Origin: Okeania sp. SIO2B3
GTDB taxonomy: Bacteria; Cyanobacteriota; Cyanobacteriia; Cyanobacteriales; Microcoleaceae
Reading direction: 5' to 3'
Assembly: GCF_010672525.1 (NCBI RefSeq)
Contig: NZ_JAAHGH010000002.1
Coordinates: 266,583 to 330,582, forward strand
Length of the DNA stretch: 64,000 nucleotides
In this document: one piece after another, positions 28,384 through 38,200 of the stretch
Position numbering within the stretch: position 1 is the stretch's first letter
How the letters are laid out: every line of letters starts with the position of its first letter
Translations under genes and position numbers: made by a program
Notes under the pieces: generated by a model
Seen by the model: only the letters and a program-made list of their open reading frames with translations
Databases searched by the model: none
What the model was told of the DNA's origin: nothing

Positions 28384-28611
28384 ATACCATTTTGAAAAAA
28401 GAATGTGTTGGAATAATAAGTGTGATTAAAAGAAATGTGCAGAATATGTCTTATTTGACAAAAAAGAGAATTTCCGACCTAAAAACTGGTATTGAAGCCA
28501 TTCCCGTGTGACTCGGTCCTCCTGAGTTCCCCTCCTGGGATTGGGTTAGGGGTGGGTTGACTCCTAATAAAGAGACTAATCATTTGTAGCAAATATTTAT
28601 CAAATTGCTAT
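28384..28611 (-). repeat. Family E element, first of a tandem pair
   Basis: Left end ATACCATTTTGAAAAAAGAA, right end TTTGTAGCAAATATTTATCA then AATTGCTAT. The interior includes TTCCGACCTAAAAACTGGTA, which is also found inverted near 13190-13220. Confidence 0.6.
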
Positions 28612-28612
28612 T

Positions 28613-28808
28613 ATACCACTTTGAAAAAAGAATTATACAAAAAGGTAGACTTTGATCGGAATATGGTTAAGAATATCTGCTCCAGTTCATTTTAGATATT
28701 TATATCTATTGTTTTTCCCTTTTTTTCAATATTTATCCCCTCTTACTTTTTACTTCTTCCTTCTTTCTTGCTTCTACAATTTGTAGCAAAAATTTATCAA
28801 ATTGCTAT
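28613..28808 (-). repeat. Family E element, second of a tandem pair
   Basis: Left end ATACCACTTTGAAAAAAGAA, right end TTTGTAGCAAAAATTTATCA. The interior AGTTCATTTTAGATATTTAT mirrors the 3602-3797 copy. It directly follows the previous element. Confidence 0.6.
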
Positions 28809-28956
28809 TACATCTTACGAGATGTAAATAAATAGTATATCAGGCTTCATACTAGATTTAAAGACATGATATTAACCAGCTTTTAAATCTTTAGAGGGGA
28901 AAATCCAAAAAGGCGATCGTTAAATTTGAATTGCTATAGTAAAGAATGGGTTGGTT

Positions 28957-29061
28957 ATACCAATTCTCCATGAAGTTGCGCTAAATAAAAGATAACAGCT
29001 ATTAGTAAAATTCAGGTTTTGGTAAGAATTATTAAGCGCATTGTTACAGAGAAATGGTATT
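28957..29061. repeat. Family J inverted-repeat element
   Basis: ATACCAATTCTCCATGAAGT and TTGCGCTAAA at the left pair imperfectly with AAGCGCATTGTTACAGAGAA and ATGGTAT at the right (~26 bp arms). Confidence 0.5.
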
Positions 29062-29141
29062 AGGATATAGACTGATAATAAACCTTAGACAGGGAAATAT
29101 TTTTCCCACTGTTCCCTGTTCCCTGCTATACAAATTATCTT

Positions 29142-29312
29142 ATATTATGTCCGGATAAGAGTGTGATAAAAAAAACTTTCTCCTTTTATTCCGATTTTTT
29201 TCTTGCTTCTTGCTTCTTGCTTCTTGCTTCTTGATTCTTTCTTCCCTCCTGAGGACTGAGGACTGACTCCTCGGTCGTTTATTTATAACTATTCAACCTG
29301 ACATTATATTAG
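29142..29312 (-). repeat. Family F element abutting a stop codon
   Basis: ATATTATGTCCGGATAA at the left and TATTCAACCTGACATTATAT at the right are inverted repeats. The right terminus overlaps the TAA stop (29309-29311) of the vWA gene. A TTGCTTCTTGCTTCTTGC heptamer tract is inside. Confidence 0.6.
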
Positions 29313-29956
29313 CCAAAGATAGCATTAATAAAAACATCAGTTAAATTCATTTTTTCCAAGTCTTCAATAGTCACAGTATTGCAAATATCAAACCTGGCAC
29401 CTATTGTTTGTAATTCATTATCTAATAATTGAAAAAACTGTGTTACTTCAGGCTTATTTCCTACCTGAATAAGTGAAATACCCAATTCTTCATCTTGTTG
29501 CAAATTATTAGCAGCAAAAATTATAATATCCTTGACTCTATCGGGATCTTCTATCTCACCTGCTGTAACAACTAAGATAGTTTCCCCATTTGGCTTTGCT
29601 GTCTTCAATGCACGTCGTTCAAAATAATTATCAATAGCATCCTTAAGAGCATCTGCTAAATTAGTTTTACCCGAAGGTTGATTTTCCAGAAAGATATGAA
29701 CTAAGTCAGTGGATGTCACCTGGTCATATCGTTTAAAATAGTCTGAGAATAGGTAAACTGTTAGTCCATCTAAATCTAGCTTCTCACATTCAGTTGCTAA
29801 TTTTATTACCGAGTCTTGCATTAACTCCCAAGGACTTTTGCCTATGACAGACTCAGATAGATACATACCTTTGCTTTGATCAATGATTAAGGTGTAATCA
29901 CGCTGTTGTATAGCAGCACCACCTTCAAGTAACGGGTCCATAATATTGGTCTCCAT
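29309..29956 (-). CDS. von Willebrand factor A (vWA) domain protein
   Basis: 215 residues, a single vWA fold with no signal peptide, so cytoplasmic. The strand YTLIIDQSKGM (21-31) holds the MIDAS site. It reads D-Q-S-K-G where the classical metal motif is DxSxS, so the second serine is missing. GKTNLADAL carries the MIDAS threonine and TAGEIEDPDR stands in place of the usual TDG. The chain resembles cyanobacterial/TerY-like vWA proteins. Metal binding may be weakened. ATG 29956 was chosen; ATG 29941 (MDPLLEGG) has a GGAG upstream and is an alternative. The stop codon falls at the end of a family F element. Confidence 0.75.
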   Translation of the reverse strand: METNIMDPLLEGGAAIQQRDYTLIIDQSKGMYLSESVIGKSPWELMQDSVIKLATECEKLDLDGLTVYLFSDYFKRYDQVTSTDLVHIFLENQPSGKTNLADALKDAIDNYFERRALKTAKPNGETILVVTAGEIEDPDRVKDIIIFAANNLQQDEELGISLIQVGNKPEVTQFFQLLDNELQTIGARFDICNTVTIEDLEKMNLTDVFINAIFG

Positions 29957-30604
29957 TATCTTCTCTTACTAAATTGTTAATAGCACCAAAATTTGTTTGT
30001 GCTTACTTAATTTTCTACTGCTAAGGAAAATGTTTTTATCCATCCGTAGAAACTTTTAAGTTATGATGAGATTATAGTTAGAATTTTGATTTGTCAGTAA
30101 AAATTTAGAATTTCACTAACTCAACATTGTATCATCTTGTTGGTAGTTGCAGATATTTTCAATTAAGCAGAAAATTGAGATAAAAGCAAACTTTCATTAA
30201 TATAAGCTCTTGAAAAATGTCTCTTCTCCGGAAAAACACCAAATTAAATTGAAATAAAGTAATAGTGGTTTTTAGGGCTTTTATGACGAATTATTACGGA
30301 ACTAACTGACTTTTTTGTAAGTCTATTTTAGTAAAATACTGTCAATTTGTATGATCTGTTACTAATCAGATAAAATGGTACAAACTAAGTTCATTTTAGT
30401 TATGAGAGATTAATTACAGATAGACAAATTAAGTTTAGTATTAGCTAAACTTTAAAATCATGCTGTTATCTATAACCAAGTAGTAGAATCAAATTAAAAC
30501 TTACACTTTTATTTAATCCTATAGTTCTAGTCATAGTTCTAAAGTGACTGATTTCCCAACTAATAATCACAAGTAAATCTAGCCATAAGAAATGCGTATT
30601 AACC
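29957..30604. other. Intergenic between divergent genes
   Basis: No gene or element seen. The sequence is AT-rich and presumably holds the promoters of both flanking genes, which point away from each other. Confidence 0.5.
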
Positions 30605-31279
30605 ATGAAATCAAACTCTAAAAATTATAAACCAAATCCAAATGAGCGAGTTGATAAGAAATCACCCCATCCTTTTTTACTAGCATTAATTTTGACTGGA
30701 ATATTAGCTGCTGAAGCATATCCCAATCTTACTGAAACAGCAATTGCTGCTGTAAAAGTGCTTCAATCTCAACAATTAGAAACAAACAGCAAAATTAATT
30801 CTACAGCTAATAAATTTGCTAACCTGATTGAGTCTGCAACAGATATTAAAATTGACGACCACACAGAAATATCTCAACCCTTTTTTCTAAAAAATAAATC
30901 TATCAATCAGATACTTGCTGTGAGCGAACCTTCCATTAATCAAAATTTTGATGACCTAAAAAAAATCAGTAAACCCACTCTAGATAAAGTGGAAAAAATT
31001 GCCGATTATGATGAAATAATACCTAATAATATAGTTGATGCTGTTCGCGAAGATTTAAGTAATCAAACAGGTATTTTGCCTGAAAATATCAATGTCACTC
31101 AAGTCAGTCAAGAAACTTGGCCTAATACTTGTTTGGGACTTGCAAATAGTAATGAACTTTGTGGGCAAAGATTAGTAGAAGGTTGGTATATTATCTTATC
31201 TGATGGTAATTATACCTGGGCTTATCGTACAGATAATCAGGGTAAATTGATCAGAGTAGAAGCAAAAAATCAAATATAG
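30605..31279 (+). CDS. Anchored protein with conserved cyanobacterial C-terminal domain
   Basis: 224 residues. A hydrophobic segment at about 23-38 (PFLLALILTGILAAEAYP) is a signal or membrane anchor. A low-complexity linker follows to ~145. The last ~75 residues (VDAVREDLSNQTG, ETWPNTCLGLANSNELCGQR, LVEGWYIILSDGNYTWAYRT) match a small domain that recurs at the end of many cyanobacterial secreted proteins; I know it only as a conserved unknown. Two cysteines in CLGLANSNELC may form a disulphide outside the cytoplasm. Confidence 0.65.
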   Translation: MKSNSKNYKPNPNERVDKKSPHPFLLALILTGILAAEAYPNLTETAIAAVKVLQSQQLETNSKINSTANKFANLIESATDIKIDDHTEISQPFFLKNKSINQILAVSEPSINQNFDDLKKISKPTLDKVEKIADYDEIIPNNIVDAVREDLSNQTGILPENINVTQVSQETWPNTCLGLANSNELCGQRLVEGWYIILSDGNYTWAYRTDNQGKLIRVEAKNQI

Positions 31280-31479
31280 TTCTCATAAGTCACCTATTAA
31301 TTACCAAGTACTTTCAAAAGGAGAAATGAAGATGCCATTAATAGATTGTGTTATCTCAAGTATCATTAATTGAGACGTAATAAAAATGATATTCCCAATT
31401 ATCTTGTATCTTGAGAATCTATCAAATTGCCCCCTATTCTCTACTCCCTACTCCCTACTCCCGAATCAATGTTATTTGT

Positions 31480-31729
31480 GGGTATTTAAGCTGAATAAAG
31501 TCTTTTTGCCGAGACAGGAGACAGGATAAATGAGACAGGAGACAGGATAAATGGCTCGGGAGCGAGGAGGTAGGAGTAACAATTGTAAGAATGATTTTTC
31601 TGCCCAACTATGAGCCTAAAATACTAGCTTTTTGAGCAAAATCAACTGAAACAGGGGCACTGCAATTCGACCATAAAAATGCTCAAACCTTTATATATAA
31701 ATACTTTTATAATTAATCAGCAAGCCCTA
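31480..31729 (+). repeat. Family A element (left end worn)
   Basis: The interior GAGACAGGAGACAGGATAAA, GATTTTTCTGCCCAACTATG, and the right end TAATCAGCAAGCCCTA match the family. The left terminus is diverged. It sits directly against a tnpB fragment. Confidence 0.65.
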
Positions 31730-31870
31730 TGTAGAAAAACCAAAGGATCTAACAACTATCACAAAGCCAGGCTGAAAGTAGCCAGGATACACGCAAAAAT
31801 TAAAGATTCAAGGCTTGACTATACTCACAAACTGACAACCCAACTAATAGACATCTCCAAAAATTCTCAA
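31730..31870 (+). pseudogene. TnpB (IS200/IS605 family) internal fragment
   Basis: The frame reads CRKTKGSNNYHKARLKVARI then HAKIKDSRLDYTHKLTTQLI, a characteristic helical stretch of TnpB between the two halves of its RuvC-like domain. It is cut at the left by a family A element and at the right by unrelated sequence. It may belong to the same original gene as 32215-32466. Confidence 0.75.
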
Positions 31871-32022
31871 GCACTTACTGTAACTATCTTTTAGGGAGCG
31901 ATCGCCAGAACCTCCAGATCATCATTTTTTACGGGCTTTATAGTATTACAAATAGTTATTGTTAATTATTCACCATTTTTATCTAATTTTTCATTGCTTT
32001 TTGTTAGCTCTAAATTGATGAT

Positions 32023-32214
32023 TTATGTTAAGATTAACGCTCCTATTCTTAATCTTACTAAACCACATATTGTTAAAATTACTTTTTCATAATTAAATTC
32101 TTTTAATCTGAATCTTTCTCGTGCCACTCTCAAGATTTTTATCAGTCTTATTACGTGTTCTACAAATATTCTTTTTTGAGCTTTTTGTTGATTCTCTTTC
32201 TTGACTTCTTCTGG
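32023..32214 (-). pseudogene. IS5-type DDE transposase, C-terminal end
   Basis: Read leftward: KKENQQKAQKRIFVEHVIRL then IKILRVARERFRLKEFNYEK and LTICGLVRLRIGALILT, then stop. This is the well-known end of cyanobacterial IS5-family transposases (the E of VEHV being the last DDE residue). Only the last ~64 codons remain. It lies between two plus-strand TnpB fragments, so it probably inserted into that tnpB. Confidence 0.75.
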
Positions 32215-32519
32215 CATTTCAAGATTAGAGAGTGGGATTGTCCAGAGTGTGCAGCTCACCATGACCGTGATGTTAACGCTTCAATAAATATTTTGGCTGC
32301 TGGGCTAGCAGTGTCAGCGCCAGTCGCTCATGGGGGAAACCCCCAAGACCGCGCTGGCTTGTCTGTGGAGCGCGCTTTTAGATCAGAAGGGAGTAAATCC
32401 CGGAAGGCAGGTGCTACGTTAGCGCAGCTCCTCTGTCAAGAGGCAGCAGAAAACCCCTACCAGTGATGGAGCGGGAATCCTGCGCTTTCACGCAAGTGCA
32501 GCGTCGGGAGGATGTCAAT
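32215..32519 (+). pseudogene. TnpB C-terminal fragment with right end (IS200/IS605 family)
   Basis: The frame IREWDCPECAAHHDRDVNAS then INILAAGLAVS is the TnpB zinc-ribbon second half and third RuvC motif (D of DRDVNA), ending at 32466. It is followed by the GC-rich omega-RNA-like block (TTAGCGCAGCTCCTCTGTC), the hairpin TGCGCTTTCACGCAAGTGCA and the terminus GGGAGGATGTCAA at 32519. The first CPxC pair of the ribbon is missing. Confidence 0.75.
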
Positions 32520-32969
32520 GGTATTCGTTTGGTATACTGTGAACTACCCCAACTTACTCGGCTATCGCTTCGTTGAAGTTGGGGCTTCTGAACTCACAGG
32601 GGAATGCCTCAAGACAGACTTACGCCCACCTTTTGGTCTTACTCCCCCTCCTTCCCTACGGGACGCTGCGCGAAAAGCAGCAATCCTGGTTCCCAAGACC
32701 GATAATTCTCTAATGCCTTCTGCTCTAATATTTTTTGCTGCGTTGGAGTCCCTATCGTGGTGAGTGCTACAACTCGGACAAGTCCACTCTCTCAAATCTA
32801 ATGGCATTTCTGACATTTGATAGAGGCAATTAGAACAAGTTTTAGAGCTAGGAAACCATCTGTCAATCTCAACTAATAAACCACCTTTTTGTTGTAGTTT
32901 ATAGTCAAGGAAGTTGACAAACATTCCCCATCCGACATCAGAGATAGCTTTAGCTAAGTTGTGATTACG

Positions 32970-32990
32970 TTTGCGCAGCATGAGCTAGGA
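32970..32990 (+). repeat. 21 bp small dispersed repeat (SDR) inserted in tnpB
   Basis: TTTGCGCAGCATGAGCTAGGA compares with TTTGCGCAGCATTCCGCAGGA at 33709-33729 and near 58794. Excision joins GGT ATG GTT to CGT AAT CAC, restoring the usual GMVRNHNLA of TnpB. The insert is a multiple of three but brings TAG into frame. Confidence 0.7.
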
Positions 32991-33676
32991 AACCATACCC
33001 TTGACATTCAGATTCTCAACGACTACTACTTGATTATTGTCAACAATTTTTCTTGATAATTGATGTAGAAAGTCCTGACGGGCATTACTAATACGTTCGT
33101 GAACTCTAGCTACTAGCTTCCGTGCTTTTTCTCTTGAGTTACTTCCTTTTTTCTTACGGGCTAACTTCGCCTGTTTTCTGGCTAAGTTTTTTTCATGTTT
33201 TTTAAGATGTTTGGGGTTGGCATACTTAGATGTTTTCTCCCCATCATGTGTAATACAAAAGTCTTTTAAGCCAAGATCAATCCCTGTCACCTTCCCTTTT
33301 GTCACTACTTCAAGAGTCTGTTGGTCAGTGTCAAATAACAATGAAGCATAATATTTCCCTGCTGATGTTTTCGTAATGGTTACAGTTTTTAATTGGCCAT
33401 CAAACAATCTATGAATAGAGGCTTTAATTACCCCCACTTGAGGTACTTTTACTTCCTTATCTACCACTAGGCAGTTTTGAGAGTATTGACATGATTGCTT
33501 ACCATGATAGGACTTGAATTTAGGATATTTAGCTCTTCGATCAAAGAAGTTCTTGAAAGCTTTAGTTAAGTTCAGAGTGGTTGATTGCAAGGCTTGAGAA
33601 TAGCATTCTTTTAGCTATGCGGTTTCTTCTGATTTCTTGAGTTTTGGCAGAACTTTATCTCAACGTTGGTTGAAGA

Positions 33677-33959
33677 CCCGCGCTCTCCCGAAGGGGAGCG
33701 TCGGGATGTTTGCGCAGCATTCCGCAGGAAAAACCAATCAATTTTGAGGTTTTGTAAATAGTATGTTAGACTTAAAACTTGGCTGCTGGGCTAGCAGTGT
33801 CAGTCTGTGGAGCGACCGTAAGACCAAAAAGAGGCTCGACCTTGGAGGCTGGTGCATTGTTAGCGCAGCTCCTCTGCAAGAGGCAGCAGAAAGACCTAAT
33901 CAGCGATGGTTAGGAATCCCGCGCTTTCACGCAAGTGCAGCGTCGGGAGGATGTCAATG
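33677..33959 (+). mobile_element. Internally deleted IS200/IS605-type element inserted in tnpB
   Basis: Left hairpin CCCGCGCTCTCCCGAAGGGG, an SDR copy, then GGCTGCTGGGCTAGCAGTGT (remnant of the TnpB 3' codons), the GCGCAGCTCCTCTG block, hairpin CGCGCTTTCACGCAAGTGCA and terminus GGGAGGATGTCAA. Joining the flanks (TTGA with GGGCAA) restores tnpB coding sequence without target duplication, as expected for peel-and-paste IS200/IS605 transposition. A sister copy is at 61205-61520. No protein is encoded. Confidence 0.7.
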
Positions 33960-34315
33960 AGGGCAACTTGACTTAACCATTTACCTGTTTCCTTGTTAAG
34001 TTTCATTGCACAGATTTAGAGCATAGTTCCACCACCAACGAACGCACCCCATAACTTGACTGAGTTTGTGGGATTGCTCAGAAGTTGGGTAGATTCTAAC
34101 TTTGATGGCTCTATACAAGGGTTTCAGGGAAACTAAGGTTGACTATAAAATAATTATAGCACAAGACTAAGACAGATACAGGAGGCTTCGCCGTTTATTT
34201 GCTGGTCGGGCATTCATCCCTAACCTGTAGAGGATAAGGGAATTCTGCCCGACATTATGTTAAACAAGAGATGGTTTGATATGCGGGAAAGGATGAGAGC
34301 CTTATCTGAACTTGA
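33960..34315. other. tnpB start region and left end, then spacer to tRNA-Ala
   Basis: Beyond the TnpB N-terminus, CATCCCTAACC and GGATAAGGGAA near 34211-34243 can pair and may be the left-end hairpin of the tnpB element. No other gene seen up to the tRNA. Confidence 0.4.
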
Positions 34316-34388
34316 TGGAGTTAAGCGGACTCGAACCGCTGGCCCCCTCAATGCCATTGAGGTGCTCTACCAACTGAGCTATAACCCC
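34316..34388 (-). tRNA. tRNA-Ala (GGC)
   Basis: The reverse strand reads GGGGTTATAGCTCAGTTGGT at the 5' end, an anticodon arm CTCAA-TGGCAT-TGAG with anticodon GGC, and a T arm GCGGTTCGAGTCCGC, closing with TAACTCCA. 73 bases; the acceptor stem pairs; CCA not encoded. The region 34389-34587 to the right holds no gene. Confidence 0.93.
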
Positions 34389-34587
34389 TAATCATGAGCA
34401 TTTTAGCTTCTTTTAAACTAACTGCTCTTTTTGATTAGTATCCTAATTATACTATAACTTCTAGATTTTACAGATATTTTATCAAAAATACTTATTTTAT
34501 CTTTGAAGTGGCCATTTGTTTTTGGAATATTTTCATTTTTATTCCAGATTGGCAGTATACTGGCAGAAGAAAATTGGTTGCTGTTAC

Positions 34588-34687
34588 GCTATAACTTAGT
34601 TGGTCAGAGGACTACCTTTACTGGTAGGGATTACAGAATATGGACGTAACAGGACTCGAACCTGTGACCCCTACCATGTCAAGGTAG
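34588..34687 (-). other. Left attachment site (att) with 3' part of tRNA-Val
   Basis: Same 100 bases as 44758-44857 except at 34594 and 34639. The half 34641-34687 duplicates the tRNA-Val 3' part; the other half (TTAGTTGGTCAGAGGACTAC onward) resembles the 5' part of a valine tRNA on the plus strand. Just inside lie TGTACCAATACTGTACCAAA direct repeats (34758-34777), possible integrase arm sites. 34688-35014 is otherwise empty. Confidence 0.8.
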
Positions 34688-35014
34688 ACAGTCTGTAATC
34701 TTGTATCCCCTGCCTATCAAGAGCTTACTGAGGGTTAAACAGCCCTTCTCTAGTTCCATGTACCAATACTGTACCAAATAGCGCTAAATCAAGGAATTTT
34801 TATTACTATTTTTTTCAAATAATGGCCATCGATTTGCTACTTGTAAAGTGGCCAAATTTCAGTAAACAGGTAATGCGAAAAGTAATGATTTATTGAAGGC
34901 CAAAAAAAACGCATCATCATGGCCAATAGAGACCAGGCAATATTTCTTTAAGGTTTAAGGGCATTTCAGCCTGTATATAAGTATTTTTTGCAAATATTTG
35001 TTATACAAGAAAAA

Positions 35015-35224
35015 TTACGCCCCTCCTTGACTGGCTAAGGCTTTCGATATTTCCAGTTTGTCCCTTAAAGGGGTCTGGCTCTCCACACTTTTTACCCACT
35101 CCGTGACGAGCATATTAATTACTTCAGACTGGTTGGCTCCATATAGCGAGGAGTAGTATTTCAACTTTTCTTTAAGCTCAGGTTCTGTATAGACTTTAAA
35201 GAAAGGTTTCCTTTGTTTTGTCAT
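35015..35224 (-). CDS. Small ribbon-helix-helix-like protein
   Basis: 69 residues. FFKVYTEPELKEKLKYYSSL then YGANQSEVINMLVTEWVKS has the strand-helix-helix pattern of CopG/Arc-type DNA-binding proteins, where the strand (KPFFKVYT) reads DNA as a dimer. It lies 30 bases downstream of the replication gene on the same strand and is probably co-transcribed, so a copy-control or partition role is plausible. A good AGGA (AATGATGATGGAGGAAAAC-like leader on the coding strand) precedes ATG 35224. Confidence 0.6.
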   Translation of the reverse strand: MTKQRKPFFKVYTEPELKEKLKYYSSLYGANQSEVINMLVTEWVKSVESQTPLRDKLEISKALASQGGA

Positions 35225-35254
35225 TGTTTTCCTCCAAATGATGATGATTTTGAC

Positions 35255-38200
35255 TTACTGAACTTGCCAGATTACAGGGTAGCTTTCCCCTATCTTCCTT
35301 CTAATCAATTTAATTTCATTCGTACAAAAAGTTACTATCTTCCCAGGTAAATTAGCTTTAATAACGTCTCCTACTATCTCCAAGAACTGACAATATATCC
35401 TGCCGTCTTTTAGGTCTATGTAATCCCATAGTTTAAACTCAGGCAATGGATTTTCTGGCTCTTCTATATCCCTGGTAAATTTACTATACTTACTGTTTAA
35501 GACCAAGGTAGGAGGTTTAATCTTGTGTTTACCACTGCTGAGTTTGGTAGGTTCAAATTTCTCTTCATCAGACGATAAAGCTTCATTTTTCTCACCGAAA
35601 TAATCTGAATTGTACTTACCGATAAGTTTATCCCGCCTAGTATCTAGACACCGCTCTAACAGAGGCCCCATCATTATAGTCCTAGAGACACCCCCTTTCT
35701 CATCCTTTTCGTGATAACAAAGCACGTCCTCTAGTCTGTACTCTCGCTTCCTGTCATTGCCTCTTGATTGCCCAATGCTGCTAGCCTTCAATCCTACCAA
35801 GTCGAGTATATTGTTGAGATATCTGATATTACTGAGCTTTTTCTGCTTGGGCAACAGCTTGCTTTCATTAGCAATAGCAATGAACTCCATGACGGTTGGA
35901 GATTCGCCCGTGAAACTAGGGTTCTCTAATAAGTGGAAAGGAAGTTTAGACAATTCATCAACTTCAGAGTGCAGAATATCGATATCAGGCAAAAAGCAGC
36001 CATAAATAGCCCTGTTGACAGTTTTGCTGTCTCTGATAGCATCATTCAGCTCCTTGTTTTTCAATAGATAACGTCTCCACAGTTTCGTCTTTGCATCTGG
36101 GTTGTTAAATAGCACCTCTGCTATCAAATCAATTCCCCACTCGTTAGTTCCATCTATGCCTGGGAAAAACTGTTTCAGCCTGTACCTCTCTATCTCTCCT
36201 GACTGTTGTTCATTCTTAGCTTCAACTTTGTCTACTAACTCATATTCTGCTTCTGTTAAGTCTTTAGCGTCAAAAATAGATAACGAACGGTTATAGATGA
36301 CTGAGGCCGACTCTTCATAAGTACTAATAGTCTCGTCGTCTATTTCAACATTCTTAGGAGTAAAAACCTTGTACCCTCTACTCTTCAAGTCGTGTACTAT
36401 CAGTTCTCTAAAATTATGCTGCTCAAGCAATCTAATTTCATCAAGTTGATCTAGATACTGTGAATAAGGTGAGCTTGTGTCGTAATCCAAGACCTCACAG
36501 CAGCTATCAAACAGCGCCTTCCTAACATCCCAGTCTTTGCTCCTAGCCTTGTATTTAGTCTTGTCTTCCATTAGAGAATACATCCGTCCTAATTTGACAA
36601 GCTTCAAGTCATCAATATATTTACCCTGGTTCTTAGCTTTGTAAGTAAACAGGTGCACAGGACAATTCGTGTCTCGAAGTCTGTGCATCATCTGTACGCA
36701 GGCATCCAATCCTAAGTGAGTCCACCTGACAAATATGTGGTCGAAATAATCTCTGGTGTCAATGCTTAATCCTGATTCGGCGGTAGGACTCACTAAGACG
36801 TAATCATACAGATTGAGACAGTCGTCTGGTGATTTCAGAAACTCTCCAACTTCTTTCTGATACAGAGTCCTGGAATTTATCACTAACGTCTTGCTGTCGC
36901 TTCGTAAGCTTACTGTTTTTAAATTCCAAGACTCTGTAAACAATTGAGAGTCAGTACATATCAATGCTCTTCCGTTGCTCTCAATGTAATTAACCAGCAT
37001 CTGCCGAAATAGACTTTCGTCGTCATAAACAGATATTTTCCTTTCTGGCATCTGGTGAGTATTCTTTACCTTTATCTGTTTGTCAAACCCCGTGAGGGAC
37101 TCTATTAGAGTAACCTCTCTGTCAGTAAGCTGGTCTGACATGATAATCACTCCAGCACAACTTTGGAGTAACTCAGTCAATCTCTTCGTTAACTGCATCC
37201 TTTTACCTTTACAAGTACTTGAAGTTAGCAAATGCTCTATCACTAAAGGGCATTCATCAAAAACGAGTATCTTATCTCTAACAGCCTCTGGGTCTATCTT
37301 CCAAATACTATCGATACATAAAGAGATAGACTCACCTTGTGCTGCTATCTGAAGACGACTAGCAGTTTCTGTTATGTGATACAGGGACGGTATCCTTTTT
37401 CCTGTTTGTTTCAATAAGCTGTTTCTGTACCCAATGAGAATGATGCCAAGTTCATTTACTATCTTTTTCAGGGCTTCGGTCTTGCCAGTCCCCATAGGAG
37501 ACTTTAGTGCCAACAGCGTTTTAATACTTTTTTTGACATCGCTAATAAATTCGTCTAAAGGGTTTTTGTTGTCACCCCAGAAATAGTCCTTTACAGGCAG
37601 ATACCTAGATTCAAATCTATAATGTGGAGTGAATACCTTGCTGTCTACTATCTCTTTGAACTCTCTGTTTTTCTTCTCAAAACTGTTAAATGATATCAAC
37701 TTAAAATCTCTATTCCCTGTTGCTAACTTATCATCAAAATCGCTGTGTATCTTAGTGAATTGACCGTACCAGATGATATGCACTTCCTTGTCATATTCTT
37801 TCTTTATGTAATCAACTAATTCTCTATATTTCTGAATAACCAAATCATTTTCTCCACTGCCAGCGTCAGCAGCTATAGCAAAAGTAAATCTCCCAGGATT
37901 GCCGTTAGTTACCTTAGAGATGAACTCATCTACGTCATCCCAGTTCCCTTTGAAATTACCACTAATAGCACCTATGGTCGGGTATCCAGACAGTTTATTT
38001 ATAACCTGTGCTTTCAAGCAGCCTTCAGAAAAAATGATGACGTTTTTTCTACCCTTATCCCCTTTGCCTTTATTGATTGTAAACCTCACTCGCTTACTCA
38101 TGTTTTGCTGACATAAAGTGTGCGGAGTCTTCTGGTTTATGTGGTGATTAATTCCACCTTTGCTCCCACCAGATAACCAGATATACTTACCATCCTTGAT

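Larger units (their letters stand above)
32562..34125 (-). pseudogene. tnpB (IS200/IS605 family), interrupted and with stop codons
   Basis: The N-terminus lies at about 34107-33960 (IKVRIYPTSEQSHKLSQVMG, then RWWWNYALNLCNET) and already contains TAA. The gene is interrupted by the element at 33677-33959. It then resumes (LPKLKKSEETA, TAG in place of Trp, LKECYSQALQSTTLNL) through the RuvC D motif GIDLGLKDF and VVVENLNVKGMV. A TAG follows at 32985-32987 inside a 21 bp insert, then NHNLAKAISDVGWGMF, the zinc ribbon CSNC...CPSC and DRDSNAAKNI. Removing the inserts restores one continuous protein of about 400 residues. TnpB is an RNA-guided nuclease accessory of the transposon; this copy is dead. 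Confidence 0.85.

Noticed and set aside
32512-32763. Rightward open frame of 83 codons
   Set aside because: Antisense to the TnpB C-terminus and continuous with repeat DNA.
35757-38111. Rightward open frames inside the replicase gene
   Set aside because: Antisense shadows, none with a recognisable protein pattern.
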